64,000 bases of DNA, taken from positions 220,001 through 284,000 of the forward strand of contig NW_026912113.1 of the NCBI RefSeq assembly GCF_963662255.1, read 5' to 3'. Origin of the DNA: Cinclus cinclus. Its lineage: Eukaryota > Chordata > Aves > Passeriformes > Cinclidae. The notes under the pieces are model-generated. The model had not been told where the DNA came from. It ran no database searches and saw only the letters and a program-made list of their open reading frames with translations. Made by a program: the position numbers and the translations under genes. The stretch's first letter is position 1. Each line of letters opens with the position of its first letter. Shown here piece by piece: positions 36,118 through 48,000 of the stretch.

Positions 36118-38493
36118 GGCCCAAACGCGCCCTACAAAATGACACCTGCCAAGTGGGCTCTTGAGTTTGGCTTCTTGGGGAAAATTGCCTCCTTTCGGAG
36201 TCAACTTGCCGGCGGCCCATGCAGGGCTTTTGCCTACAAAAATTCCATAAGGACGAGGATTTCTCCCAGAACAAAGCTGCCCCCTCCTCCAAACCTGGCT
36301 GCCATCGGAGGCCCAAACGCGCCCTACAAAATGACATCTGCATTGTGGGTTCTTGAGTTTGGCTTCTTGGGGAAAAGTGCCTCCTTTCGGAGCCAACTTG
36401 CCTAACTTGCCTGCGGCCCGTCCTGGGCTTTTGAGTACAAAAATTCCAGAAGGACGTGGATTTCTCCCAGACCAAAGCTGCCCCCTCCTCCAAACCTGGC
36501 TGCCATCGGAGGCCCAAACGCGCCCTACAAAATGACACCTGCCAAGTGGGCTCTTGAGTTTGGCTTCTTGGGGAAAAGTGCCTCCTTTCAAAGCCAACTT
36601 GCCTAACTTGCCTGCGGCCCGTCCTGGGCTTTTGCCTACAAAAATTCCATAAGGACGAGGATTTCTCCCAGACCAAAGCTGCTCCCTCCTCCAAACCTGG
36701 CTGCCATCGGAGGCCCAAACGCGCCCTACAAAATGACATCTGCCAAGTGGGCTCTTGAGTTTGGCTTCTTGGGGAAAAGTGACTCCTTTCAAAACCAACT
36801 TGCCTGCGTCCCGTCCCGGACGTTTGCTACAAAAATTCCAGAAGGACGAGGATTCCTCCCAGACCAAAGCTGCCCCCTCCGCCAAACCTGGCTGCCATCG
36901 GAGGCCCAAACGCGCCCTACAAAATGACATCTGCCAAGTGGGCTCTTGAGTTTGGCTTCTTGGGGAAAAGTGCCTCCTTTCGGAGCCAAATTGCCTAACT
37001 TGCCTGCGGCCCGTCCTGGGCTTTTGCCTCCAAAAATTCCAGAAGGACGAGGATTTCTCCCAGACCAAAGCTGCCCCCTCCTCCAAACCTGGCTGCCATC
37101 GGAGGCCCAAACGCGCCCCATAAAATGACACCTGCATTGAGGGTTCTTGAGTTTGGCTTCTTGGGGAAAAGTGCCTCCTTTCGGAGTCAACTTGCCTGCG
37201 GCCCATGCAGGGCTTTTGCCTACAAAAATTCCAGAAGGACGAGGATTTCTCCCAGACCAAAGCTGCCCCCTCCTCCAAACCTGGCTGCCATCGGAGGCCG
37301 AAACGTGCCCTACAAAATGACATCTGCCAAGTGGGCTCTTGAGTTTGGCTTCTTGTGTGGAAGTACCTCCTTTCAAAGCCAACTTGCCTGCGGCCCGTCC
37401 TGGGCTTTTGCCTACAAAAATTCCAGAAGGACGAGGATTTCTCCCAGACCAAAGCTGCCCCCTCCTCCAAACCTGGCTGCCATCGGAGGCCCAAACGCGC
37501 CCCACAAAATGACACCTGCATTGAGGGTTCTTGAGTTTGGCTTCCTGGGGAAAAGTGCCTCCATTCGGAGTCAACTTGCCTGCGGCCCATGCAGGGCTTT
37601 TGCCTACAAAAATTCCAGAAGGACGAGGATTTCTCCCAGACCAAAGCTGCCCCCTCCTCCAAACCTGGCTGCCATCGGAGGCCCAAACGTGCCCTACAAA
37701 ATGACACCTGCCAAGTGGGCTCTTGAGTTTGGCTTCTTGGGTGGAAGTGCCTCCTTTCAAAGCCAACTTGCCTGCGGCCCATGTGGGGTTTTTGCCTACA
37801 AAAATTCCATAAGGACGAGGATTTCTCCCAGACCAAAGCTGCCCCCTCCTCCAAACCTGGCTGCCATCGGAGGCCCAAACGCGCCCTACAAAATGACACC
37901 TGCCAAGTGGGCTCTTGAGTTTGGCTTCTTGGGGAAAATTGCCTCCTTTCGGAGTCAACTTGCCGGCGGCCCATGCAGGGCTTTTGCCTACAAAAATTCC
38001 ATAAGGACGAGGATTTCTCCCAGAACAAAGCTGCCCCCTCCTCCAAACCTGGCTGCCATCGGAGGCCCAAACGCGCCCTACAAAATGACATCTGCATTGT
38101 GGGTTCTTGAGTTTGGCTTCTTGGGGAAAAGTGCCTCCTTTCGGAGCCAACTTGCCTAACTTGCCTGCGGCCCGTCCTGGGCTTTTGAGTACAAAAATTC
38201 CAGAAGGACGAGGATTTCTCCCAGACCAAAGCTGCCCCCTCCTCCAAACCTGGCTGCCATCGGAGGCCCAAACGCGCCCTACAAAATGACACCTGCCAAG
38301 TGGGCTCTTGAGTTTGGCTTCTTGGGGAAAAGTGCCTCCTTTCAAAGCCAACTTGCCTAACTTGCCTGCGGCCCGTCCTGGGCTTTTGCCTACAAAAATT
38401 CCATAAGGACGAGGATTTCTCCCAGACCAAAGCTGCTCCCTCCTCCAAACCTGGCTGCCATCGGAGGCCCAAACGCGCCCTACAAAATGACAT
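36025..38493 (-). other. Longest open reading frame (822 codons), judged non-coding
   Basis: The longest stop-free stretch in the window, on the minus strand. Its translation is about 64-67 residue repeats. It reads in one frame (motifs such as LGLRWQPGLEEG and WNFCRQKP) and then, after a minus-one monomer, in another (WASDGSQVWRRGQLW). The same DNA is thus translated two unrelated ways in one ORF, which argues against protein function. There is no start context, signal, domain or unique flank. It persists because monomer lengths are multiples of three and these frames lack stops. Confidence 0.85.
36044..37797 (+). repeat. 1754-bp tandem repeat, unit 1
   Basis: About nine monomers. The first 973 bp recur at 37798-38770. 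Marks: GAAAATTGCC (36182), CCCAGAACAAAGC (36266), GAGTACAAAAATTCCAG (36432), CTGCTCCCTCC (36680), CCCGGACGTTTGC (36816) and CCAAATTGCC (36984). GGACGTGGATTTC at 36453 is private to this copy. The unit also holds GGCCGAAACGTGCC and TTGTGTGGAAG (37296-37360), which feed the 2736-bp unit. Confidence 0.88.
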
Positions 38494-38770
38494 CTGCCAA
38501 GTGGGCTCTTGAGTTTGGCTTCTTGGGGAAAAGTGACTCCTTTCAAAACCAACTTGCCTGCGTCCCGTCCCGGACGTTTGCTACAAAAATTCCAGAAGGA
38601 CGAGGATTCCTCCCAGACCAAAGCTGCCCCCTCCGCCAAACCTGGCTGCCATCGGAGGCCCAAACGCGCCCTACAAAATGACATCTGCCAAGTGGGCTCT
38701 TGAGTTTGGCTTCTTGGGGAAAAGTGCCTCCTTTCGGAGCCAAATTGCCTAACTTGCCTGCGGCCCGTCC
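37798..38770 (+). repeat. 1754-bp tandem repeat, partial unit 2
   Basis: Matches 36044-37016 with almost no difference. It ends inside a monomer where CCGTCCTGGGC is replaced by CCGTCCCGGGC and GCTTTTGCTAC, a hybrid junction leading into the 2736-bp repeat. Confidence 0.87.
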
Positions 38771-41499
38771 CGGGCTTTTGCTACAAAAATTCCATAAGGA
38801 CGAGGATTCCTCCCAGACCAAAGCTGCCCCCTCCTCCAAACCTGGCTGCCATCGGAGGCCCAAACTCGCCCTACAAAATGACATCTGCATTGTGGGCTCT
38901 TGAGTTTGGCTTTCTGGGGAAATGTGCCTCCTTTCGGAGTCAACTTGCCTGCGGCCCATGCAGGGCTTTTGCCTACAAAAATTCCATAAGGACGAGGATT
39001 TCTCCCAGACCAAAGCTGCCCCCTCCTCCAAACCTGGCTGCCATCGGAGGCCGAAACGTGCCCTACAAAATGACATCTGCCAAGTGGGCTCTTGAGTTTG
39101 GCTTCTTGTGTGGAAGTACCTCCTTTCAAAGCCAACTTGCCTGCGGCCCGTCCTGGGCTTTTGCCTACAAAAATTCCATAAGGACGAGGATTTCTCCCAG
39201 ACCAAAGCTGCCCCCTCCTCCAAACCTGGCTGCCATCGGAGGCCCAAACGCGCCCCACAAAATGACACCTGCATTGAGGGTTCTTGAGTTTGGCTTCCTG
39301 GGGAAAAGTGCCTCCATTCGGAGTCAACTTGCCTGCGGCCCATGCAGGGCTTTTGCCTACAAAAATTCCAGAAGGACGAGGATTTCTCCCAGACCAAAGC
39401 TGCCCCCTCCTCCAAACCTGGCTGCCATCGGAGGCCCAAACGTGCCCTACAAAATGACACCTGCCAAGTGGGCTCTTGAGTTTGGCTTCTTGGGTGGAAG
39501 TGCCTCCTTTCAAAGCCAACTTGCCTGCGGCCCATGTGGGGTTTTTGCCTACAAAAATTCCATAAGGACGAGGATTTCTCCCAGACCAAAGCTGCCCCCT
39601 CCTCCAAACCTGGCTGCCATCGGAGGCCCAAACGCGCCCTACAAAATGACATCTGCCAAGTGGGCTCTTGAGTTTGGCTTCTTGCGGAAAAGTGCCTCCT
39701 TTCAAAGCCAACTTGCCTAACTATCCTGCGGCCCGTGCTGGGCTTTAGACTACAAAAATTCCATAAGGACGAGGATTTCTCCCAGACCAAAGCTGCCCCC
39801 TCCTCCAAACCTGGCTGCCATCGGAGGCCCAAACGCGCCCCACAAAATGACATCTGCATTGAGGGTTCTTGAGTTTGGCTTCTTGGGGAAAAGTGCCTCC
39901 TTTCGGAGTCAACTTGCCTAACTTGCCTGCGGCCCATGCGGGGTTTTTGCCTACAAAAATTCCATAAGGACGAGGATTTCTCCCAGACCAAAGCTGCCCC
40001 CTCCTCCAAACCTGGCTGACATCGGAGGCCCAAACGCGCCCTAGAAAATGACACCTGCCAAGTCGGCTCTTGAGTTTGGCTTCTTGGGGAAAAGTGACTC
40101 CTTTCAAAACCAACTTGCCTGCGGCCTGTGCTGGGTTTTGCCTACAAAAATTCCATAAGGACGAGGATTCCTCCCAGACCAAAGCTGCCCCCTCCTCCAA
40201 ACCTGGCTGCCATCGGAGGCCCAAACGCGCCCTACAAAATGACATTTGCCAAGTGGGCTCTTGAGTTTGGCTTCTTGCGGAAAAGTGCCTCCTTTCAAAG
40301 CCAACTTGCCTAACTAGCCTGCGGCCCGTGCTGGGCTTTTGACTACAAAAATTCCATAAGGACGAGGATTTCTCCCAGACCAAAGCTGCCCCCTCCTCCA
40401 AACCTGGCTGCCATCGGAGGCCCAAACGCACCCCACAAAATGACATCTGAATTGAGGGTTCTTGAGTTTGGCTTCTTGGGGAAAAGTGCCTCCTTTCGGA
40501 GCCAACTTGCCTAACTTGCCTGCGGTCCGTCCTGGGCTTTTGCCTCCAAAAATTCCAGAAGGACGAGGATTTCTCCCATGCCAAAGCTGCCCCCTCCTCC
40601 AAACCTGGCTGCCATCGGAGGCCCAAACGTGCCCTACAAAATGACACCTGCCAAGTGGGCTCTTGAGTTTGGCTTCTTGGGGAAAAGTGACTCCTTTCAA
40701 AACCAACTTGACTGTGTCCCGTCCCAGGCTTTTGCTACAAAAATTCCAGAAGGACGAGGATTTCTCCCAGACCAAAGCTGCCCCCTCCTCCAAACCTGGC
40801 TGCCATCGGAGGCCCAAACGCGCCCTACAAAATGACATCTGCATTGTGGGTTCTTGAGTTTGGCTTCTTGGGGAAAAGTGCCTCCTTTCAAAGCAACTTG
40901 CCTAACTTGCCTGCGGCCCATGCGGGGTTTTTGCCTACAAAAATTCCATAAGGACGAGGATTTCTCCCAGACCAAAGCTGCCCCCTCCTCCAAACCTGGC
41001 TGCCATCGGAGGCCCAAACGCGCCCTACAAAATGACACCTGCCAAGTGGGCTCTTGAGTTTGGCTTATTGGGGAAAAGTGACTCCTTTCAAAACCAACTT
41101 GCCTGCGTCCCGTCCTGGGCTTTTGCTACAAAAATTCCAGAAGGACGAGGATTCCTCCCAGACAAAAGCTGCCCCCTCCTCCAAACCTGGCTGCCATCGG
41201 AGGCCCAAACGCGCCCTACAAAATGACATCTGCATTGTGGGTTCTTGAGTTTGGCTTCTTGGGGAAAAGTGCCTCCTTTCAAAGCAACTTGCCTAACTTG
41301 CCTGCGGCCCATGCGGGGTTTTTGCCTACAAAAATTCCATAAGGACGAGGATTTCTCCCAGACCAAAGCTGCCCCCTCCTCCAAACCTGGCTGCCATCGG
41401 AGGCCCAAACGCGCCCTACAAAATGACACCTGCCAAGTGGGCTCTTGAGTTTGGCTTCTTGGGGAAAAGTGACTCCTTTCAAAACCAACTTGCCTGCGT
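38764..41499 (+). repeat. 2736-bp higher-order tandem repeat, unit 1
   Basis: Followed by a full second unit and 745 bp of a third. Shared marks at +2736: GGCCGAAACGTGCC (39050), TTGTGTGGAAG (39107), CTCCATTCGG (39312), CCCATGTGGGG (39531), GCGCCCTAGAAAATG (40047), AAGTCGGCTC (40070), GGCCTGTGCTGGGTTTTGCC (40123), ACATCTGAATTG (40442), GGTCCGTCC (40524), CCCATGCCAAAGC (40576), GACAAAAGCTGCC (41161). Private: AACTATCCTGCGG (39719) and GGCTTATTGGGG (41062). Confidence 0.92.
40805..41004 (+). repeat. Exemplar of the 200-bp monomer subtype
   Basis: A long-class monomer that lost one C, so CAAAGCCAACTTG reads CAAAGCAACTTG; ATCGG starts lie at 40805 and 41005. The same deletion is seen near 25858, 34255, 41282, 43627, 44018, 45370, 48695, 49657 and 52977. 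It therefore arose once and was spread by block duplication. It co-occurs with GCATTGTG or GCATTGAG in the left half and CCCATGCGGGG in the right half. Confidence 0.9.
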
Positions 41500-44235
41500 C
41501 CCGTCCCGGGCTTTTGCTACAAAAATTCCATAAGGACGAGGATTCCTCCCAGACCAAAGCTGCCCCCTCCTCCAAACCTGGCTGCCATCGGAGGCCCAAA
41601 CGCGCCCTACAAAATGACATCTGCATTGTGGGCTCTTGAGTTTGGCTTTCTGGGGAAATGTGCCTCCTTTCGGAGTCAACTTGCCTGCGGCCCATGCAGG
41701 GCTTTTGCCTACAAAAATTCCATAAGGACGAGGATTTCTCCCAGACCAAAGCTGCCCCCTCCTCCAAACCTGGCTGCCATCGGAGGCCGAAACGTGCCCT
41801 ACAAAATGACATCTGCCAAGTGGGCTCTTGAGTTTGGCTTCTTGTGTGGAAGTACCTCCTTTCAAAGCCAACTTGCCTGCGGCCCGTCCTGGGCTTTTGC
41901 CTACAAAAATTCCATAAGGACGAGGATTTCTCCCAGACCAAAGCTGCCCCCTCCTCCAAACCTGGCTGCCATCGGAGGCCCAAACGCGCCCCACAAAATG
42001 ACACCTGCATTGAGGGTTCTTGAGTTTGGCTTCCTGGGGAAAAGTGCCTCCATTCGGAGTCAACTTGCCTGCGGCCCATGCAGGGCTTTTGCCTACAAAA
42101 ATTCCAGAAGGACGAGGATTTCTCCCAGACCAAAGCTGCCCCCTCCTCCAAACCTGGCTGCCATCGGAGGCCCAAACGTGCCCTACAAAATGACACCTGC
42201 CAAGTGGGCTCTTGAGTTTGGCTTCTTGGGTGGAAGTGCCTCCTTTCAAAGCCAACTTGCCTGCGGCCCATGTGGGGTTTTTGCCTACAAAAATTCCATA
42301 AGGACGAGGATTTCTCCCAGACCAAAGCTGCCCCCTCCTCCAAACCTGGCTGCCATCGGAGGCCCAAACGCGCCCTACAAAATGACATCTGCCAAGTGGG
42401 CTCTTGAGTTTGGCTTCTTGCGGAAAAGTGCCTCCTTTCAAAGCCAACTTGCCTAACTAGCCTGCGGCCCGTGCTGGGCTTTAGACTACAAAAATTCCAT
42501 AAGGACGAGGATTTCTCCCAGACCAAAGCTGCCCCCTCCTCCAAACCTGGCTGCCATTGGAGGCCCAAACGCGCCCCACAAAATGACATCTGCATTGAGG
42601 GTTCTTGAGTTTGGCTTCTTGGGGAAAAGTGCCTCCTTTCGGAGTCAACTTGCCTAACTTGCCTGCGGCCCATGCGGGGTTTTTGCCTACAAAAATTCCA
42701 TAAGGACGAGGATTTCTCCCAGACCAAAGCTGCCCCCTCCTCCAAACCTGGCTGACATCGGAGGCCCAAACGCGCCCTAGAAAATGACACCTGCCAAGTC
42801 GGCTCTTGAGTTTGGCTTCTTGGGGAAAAGTGACTCCTTTCAAAACCAACTTGCCTGCGGCCTGTGCTGGGTTTTGCCTACAAAAATTCCATAAGGACGA
42901 GGATTCCTCCCAGACCAAAGCTGCCCCCTCCTCCAAACCTGGCTGCCATCGGAGGCCCAAACGCGCCCTACAAAATGACATTTGCCAAGTGGGCTCTTGA
43001 GTTTGGCTTCTTGCGGAAAAGTGCCTCCTTTCAAAGCCAACTTGCCTAACTAGCCTGCGGCCCGTGCTGGGCTTTTGACTACAAAAATTCCATAAGGACG
43101 AGGATTTCTCCCAGACCAAAGCTGCCCCCTCCTCCAAACCTGGCTGCCATCGGAGGCCCAAACGCACCCCACAAAATGACATCTGAATTGAGGGTTCTTG
43201 AGTTTGGCTTCTTGGGGAAAAGTGCCTCCTTTCGGAGCCAACTTGCCTAACTTGCCTGCGGTCCGTCCTGGGCTTTTGCCTCCAAAAATTCCAGAAGGAC
43301 GAGGATTTCTCCCATGCCAAAGCTGCCCCCTCCTCCAAACCTGGCTGCCATCGGAGGCCCAAACGTGCCCTACAAAATGACACCTGCCAAGTGGGCTCTT
43401 GAGTTTGGCTTCTTGGGGAAAAGTGACTCCTTTCAAAACCAACTTGACTGTGTCCCGTCCCAGGCTTTTGCTACAAAAATTCCATAAGGACGAGGATTTC
43501 TCCCAGACCAAAGCTGCCCCCTCCTCCAAACCTGGCTGCCATCGGAGGCCCAAACGCGCCCTACAAAATGACATCTGCATTGTGGGTTCTTGAGTTTGGC
43601 TTCTTGGGGAAAAGTGCCTCCTTTCAAAGCAACTTGCCTAACTTGCCTGCGGCCCATGCGGGGTTTTTGCCTACAAAAATTCCATAAGGACGAGGATTTC
43701 TCCCAGACCAAAGCTGCCCCCTCCTCCAAACCTGGCTGCCATCGGAGGCCCAAACGCGCCCTACAAAATGACACCTGCCAAGTGGGCTCTTGAGTTTGGC
43801 TTCTTGCCGAAAAGTGCCTCCTTTCAAAGCCAACTTGCCTGCGTCCCGTCCTGGGCTTTTGCTACAAAAATTCCAGAAGGACGAGGATTCCTCCCAGACA
43901 AAAGCTGCCCCCTCCTCCAAACCTGGCTGCCATCGGAGGCCCAAACGCGCCCTACAAAATGACATCTGCATTGTGGGTTCTTGAGTTTGGCTTCTTGGGG
44001 AAAAGTGCCTCCTTTCAAAGCAACTTGCCTAACTTGCCTGCGGCCCATGCGGGGTTTTTGCCTACAAAAATTCCATAAGGACGAGGATTTCTCCCAGACC
44101 AAAGCTGCCCCCTCCTCCAAACCTGGCTGCCATCGGAGGCCCAAACGCGCCCTACAAAATGACACCTGCCATGTGGGCTCTTGAGTTTGGCTTCTTGGGG
44201 AAAAGTGACTCCTTTCAAAACCAACTTGCCTGCGT
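41500..44235 (+). repeat. 2736-bp higher-order tandem repeat, unit 2
   Basis: Repeats unit 1 marker for marker. Differences: GCCATTGGAGG near 42553 against GCCATCGGAGG, AATTCCATAAGG near 43476 against AATTCCAGAAGG, TTGCCGAAAAGTGCC with CAAAGCC near 43804 where unit 1 has the GTGACTCC and CAAAACC minus-one left half, and GCCATGTGGG near 44168. Confidence 0.92.
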
Positions 44236-44980
44236 CCCGTCCCGGGCTTTTGCTACAAAAATTCCATAAGGACGAGGATTCCTCCCAGACCAAAGCTGCC
44301 CCCTCCTCCAAACCTGGCTGCCATCGGAGGCCCAAACTCGCCCTACAAAATGACATCTGCATTGTGGGCTCTTGAGTTTGGCTTTCTGGGGAAATGTGCC
44401 TCCTTTCGGAGTCAACTTGCCTGCGGCCCATGCAGGGCTTTTGCCTACAAAAATTCCATAAGGACGAGGATTTCTCCCAGACCAAAGCTGCCCCCTCCTC
44501 CAAACCTGGCTGCCATCGGAGGCCGAAACGTGCCCTACAAAATGACATCTGCCAAGTGGGCTCTTGAGTTTGGCTTCTTGTGTGGAAGTACCTCCTTTCA
44601 AAGCCAACTTGCCTGCGGCCCGTCCTGGGCTTTTGCCTACAAAAATTCCATAAGGACGAGGATTTCTCCCAGAACAAAGCTGCCCCCTCCTCCAAACCTG
44701 GCTGCCATCGGAGGCCCAAACGCGCCCCACAAAATGACACCTGCATTGAGGGTTCTTGAGTTTGGCTTCCTGGGGAAAAGTGCCTCCTTTCGGAGTCAAC
44801 TTGCCTGCGGCCCATGCAGGGCTTTTGCCTACAAAAATTCCAGAAGGACGAGGATTTCTCCCAGACCAAAGCTGCCCCCTCCTCCAAACCTGGCTGCCAT
44901 CGGAGGCCCAAACGTGCCCTACAAAATGACACCTGCCAAGTGGGCTCTTGAGTTTGGCTTCTTGGGTGGAAGTGCCTCCT
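44236..44980 (+). repeat. 2736-bp higher-order tandem repeat, partial unit 3
   Basis: Continues the order of unit 2 (AAACTCGCCC, GCATTGTGGGCTC, TTTCTGGGGAAATG, GGCCGAAACG, TTGTGTGGAAG). It has CTCCTTTCGG near 44786 where units 1 and 2 have CTCCATTCGG, and CCCAGAACAAAGC near 44671. The match ends at about 44980, where CTTTCGGAGCC and a long-class right half replace CTTTCAAAGCC. Confidence 0.87.
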
Positions 44981-45065
44981 TTCGGAGCCAACTTGCCTAA
45001 CTTGCCTGCGGCCCGTCCTGGGCTTTTGCCTCCAAAAATTCCAGAAGGACGAGGATTTCTCCCAG
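44981..45065 (+). repeat. Short junction between the 2736-bp and 4282-bp repeats
   Basis: Less than half a monomer: the GGTGGAAG left half joined to CGGAGCC and a TAACTTGCC long right half. This half-monomer combination is rare in the window and marks a recombination junction. Confidence 0.7.
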
Positions 45066-48000
45066 ACCAAAGCTGCCCCCTCCTCCAAACCTGGCTGCCA
45101 TCGGAGGCCCAAACGTGCCCTACAAAATGACACCTGCCAAGTGGGCTCTTGAGTTTGGCTTCTTGGGGAAAAGTGACTCCTTTCAAAACCAACTTGACTG
45201 TGTCCCGTCCCAGGCTTTTGCTACAAAAATTCCAGAAGGACGAGGATTTCTCCCAGACCAAAGCTGCCCCCTCCTCCAAACCTGGCTGCCATCGGAGGCC
45301 CAAACGCGCCCTACAAAATGACATCTGCATTGTGGGTTCTTGAGTTTGGCTTCTTGGGGAAAAGTGCCTCCTTTCAAAGCAACTTGCCTAACTTGCCTGC
45401 GGCCCATGCGGGGTTTTTGCCTACAAAAATTCCATAAGGACGAGGATTTCTCCCAGACCAAAGCTGCCCCCTCCTCCAAACCTGGCTGCCATCGGAGGCC
45501 CAAACGCGCCCTACAAAATGACACCTGCCAAGTGGGCTCTTGAGTTTGGCTTCTTGGGGAAAAGTGACTCCTTTCAAAACCAACTTGCCTGCGTCCCGTC
45601 CTGGGCTTTTGCTACAAAAATTCCAGAAGGACGAGGATTCCTCCCAGACAAAAGCTGCCCCCTCCTCCAAACCTGGCTGCCATCGGAGGCCCAAACGCGC
45701 CCTACAAAATGACATCTGCATTGTGGGCTCTTGAGTTTGGCTTTCTGGGGAAATGTGCCTCCTTTCGGAGTCAACTTGCCTGCGGCCCATGCAGGGCTTT
45801 TGCCTACAAAAATTCCATAAGGACGAGGATTTCTCCCAGACCAAAGCTGCCCCCTCCTCCAAACCTGGCTGCCATCGGAGGCCGAAACGTGCCCTACAAA
45901 ATGACATCTGCCAAGTGGGCTCTTGAGTTTGGCTTCTTGTGTGGAAGTACCTCCTTTCAAAGCCAACTTGCCTGCGGCCCGTCCTGGGCTTTTGCCTACA
46001 AAAATTCCAGAAGGACGAGGATTTCTCCCAGACAAAAGCTGCCCCCTCCTCCAAACCTGGCTGCCATCGGAGGCCCAAACGCGCCCCACAAAATGACACC
46101 TGCATTGAGGGTTCTTGAGTTTGGCTTCCTGGGGAAAAGTGACTCCTTTCGGAGTCAACTTGCCTGCGGCCCATGCAGGGCTTTTGCCTCCAAAAATTCC
46201 AGAAGGACGAGGATTTCTCCCAGACCAAAGCTGCCCCCTCCTCCAAACCTGGCTGCCATCGGAGGCCCAAACGTGCACTACAAAATGACATCTGCCAAGT
46301 GGGCTCTTGAGTTTGGCTTCTTGGGTGGAAGTGCCTCCTTTCAAAGCCAACTTGCCTGCGGCCCGTCCTGGGCTTTTGCCTCCAAAAATTCCATAAGGAC
46401 GAGGATTTCTCTCAGACCAAAGCTGCCCCCTCCTCCAAACCTGGCTGCCATCGGAGGCCCAAACGCGCCCTACAAAATGACATCTGCCAAGTGGGCTCTT
46501 GAGTTTGGCTTCTTGCCGAAAAGTGCCTCCTTTCAAAGCCAACTTGCCTAACTAGCCTGCGGCCCGTGCTGGGCTTTAGACTACAAAAATTCCATAAGGA
46601 CGAGGATTTCTCCCAGACCAAAGCTGCCCCCTCCTCCAAACCTGGCTGCCATCGGAGGCCCAAACGCGCCCCACAAAATGACATCTGCATTGAGGGTTCT
46701 TGAGTTTGGCTTCTTGGGGAAAAGTGACTCCTTTCGGAGTCAACTTGCCTAACTTGCCTGCGGCCCATGCGGGGTTTTTGCCTACAAAAATTCCATAAGG
46801 ACGAGGATTTCTCCCAGACCAAAGCTGCCCCCTCCTCCAAACCTGGCTGACATCGGAGGCCCAAACGCGCCCTAGAAAATGACACCTGCCAAGTGGGCTC
46901 TTGAGTTTGGCTTCTTGGGGAAAAGTGACTCCTTTCAAAACCAACTTGCCTGCGTCCCGTCCCGGGCTTTTGCTACAAAAATTCCATAAGGACGAGGATT
47001 CCTCCCAGACCAAAGCTGCCCCCTCCTCCAAACCTGGCTGCCATCGGAGGCCCAAACGCGCCCTACAAAATGACATCTGCCAAGTGGGCTCTTGAGTTTG
47101 GCTTTCAGGGGAAAAGTGCCTCCTTTTGGAGTCAACTTGCCTGCGGCTCATTCAGGGGTTTTGCCTACAAAAATTCCATAAGGACGAGGATTTCTCCCAG
47201 ACCAAAGCTGCCCCCTCCTCCAAACCTGGCTGCCATCGGAGGCCCAAACGCGCCCTACAAAATGACACCTGCCAAGTGGGCTCTTGAGTTTGGCTTCTTG
47301 GGGAAAATTGCCTCCTTTCGGAGTCAACTTGCCGGCGGCCCATGCAGGGCTTTTGCCTACAAAAATTCCATAAGGACGAGGATTCCTCCCAGACCAAAGC
47401 TGCCCCCTCCGCCAAACCTGGCTGCCATCGGAGGCCCAAACGCGCCCTACAAAATGACATCTGCCAAGCGGGCTCTTGAGTTTGGCTTCTTGGGGAAAAG
47501 TGCCTCCTTTCGGAGCCAACTTGCCTAACTAGCCTGCGGCCCGTGCTGGGCTTTTGCCTCCAAAAATTCCATAAGGACGAGGATTTCTCCCAGACCAAAG
47601 CTGCCCCCTCCTCCAAACCTGGCTGCCATCGGAGGCCCAAACGCGCCCTACAAAATGACATCTGCATTGTGGGTTCTTGAGTTTGGCTTCTTGGGGAAAA
47701 GTGCCTCCTTTCGGAGCCAACTTGCCTAACTAGCCTGCGGCCCGTGCTGGGCTTTTGCCTACAAAAATTCCAGAAGGACGAGGATTCCTCCCAGACCAAA
47801 GCTGCCCCCTCCTCCAAACCTGGCTGCCATCGGAGGCCCAAACGCGCCCTACAAAATGACACCTGCCAAGTGGGCTCTTGAGTTTGGCTTCTTGGGGAAA
47901 ATTGCCTCCTTTCGGAGTCAACTTGCCGGCGGCCCATGCAGGGCTTTTGCCTACAAAAATTCCATAAGGACGAGGATTCCTCCCAGACCAAAGCTGCCCC

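Noticed and set aside
37125..38159. 344-codon plus-strand ORF made of 64-residue repeats
   Set aside because: Open only because a run of 192-bp monomers lacks the TAA of the 201-bp class; ends exactly at the first long monomer.
36025..38493. 822-codon minus-strand ORF as a repeat-protein gene
   Set aside because: It switches the frame in which the repeat is read at a minus-one monomer, overlaps long ORFs in other frames and on the other strand, and has no unique domain or flank.
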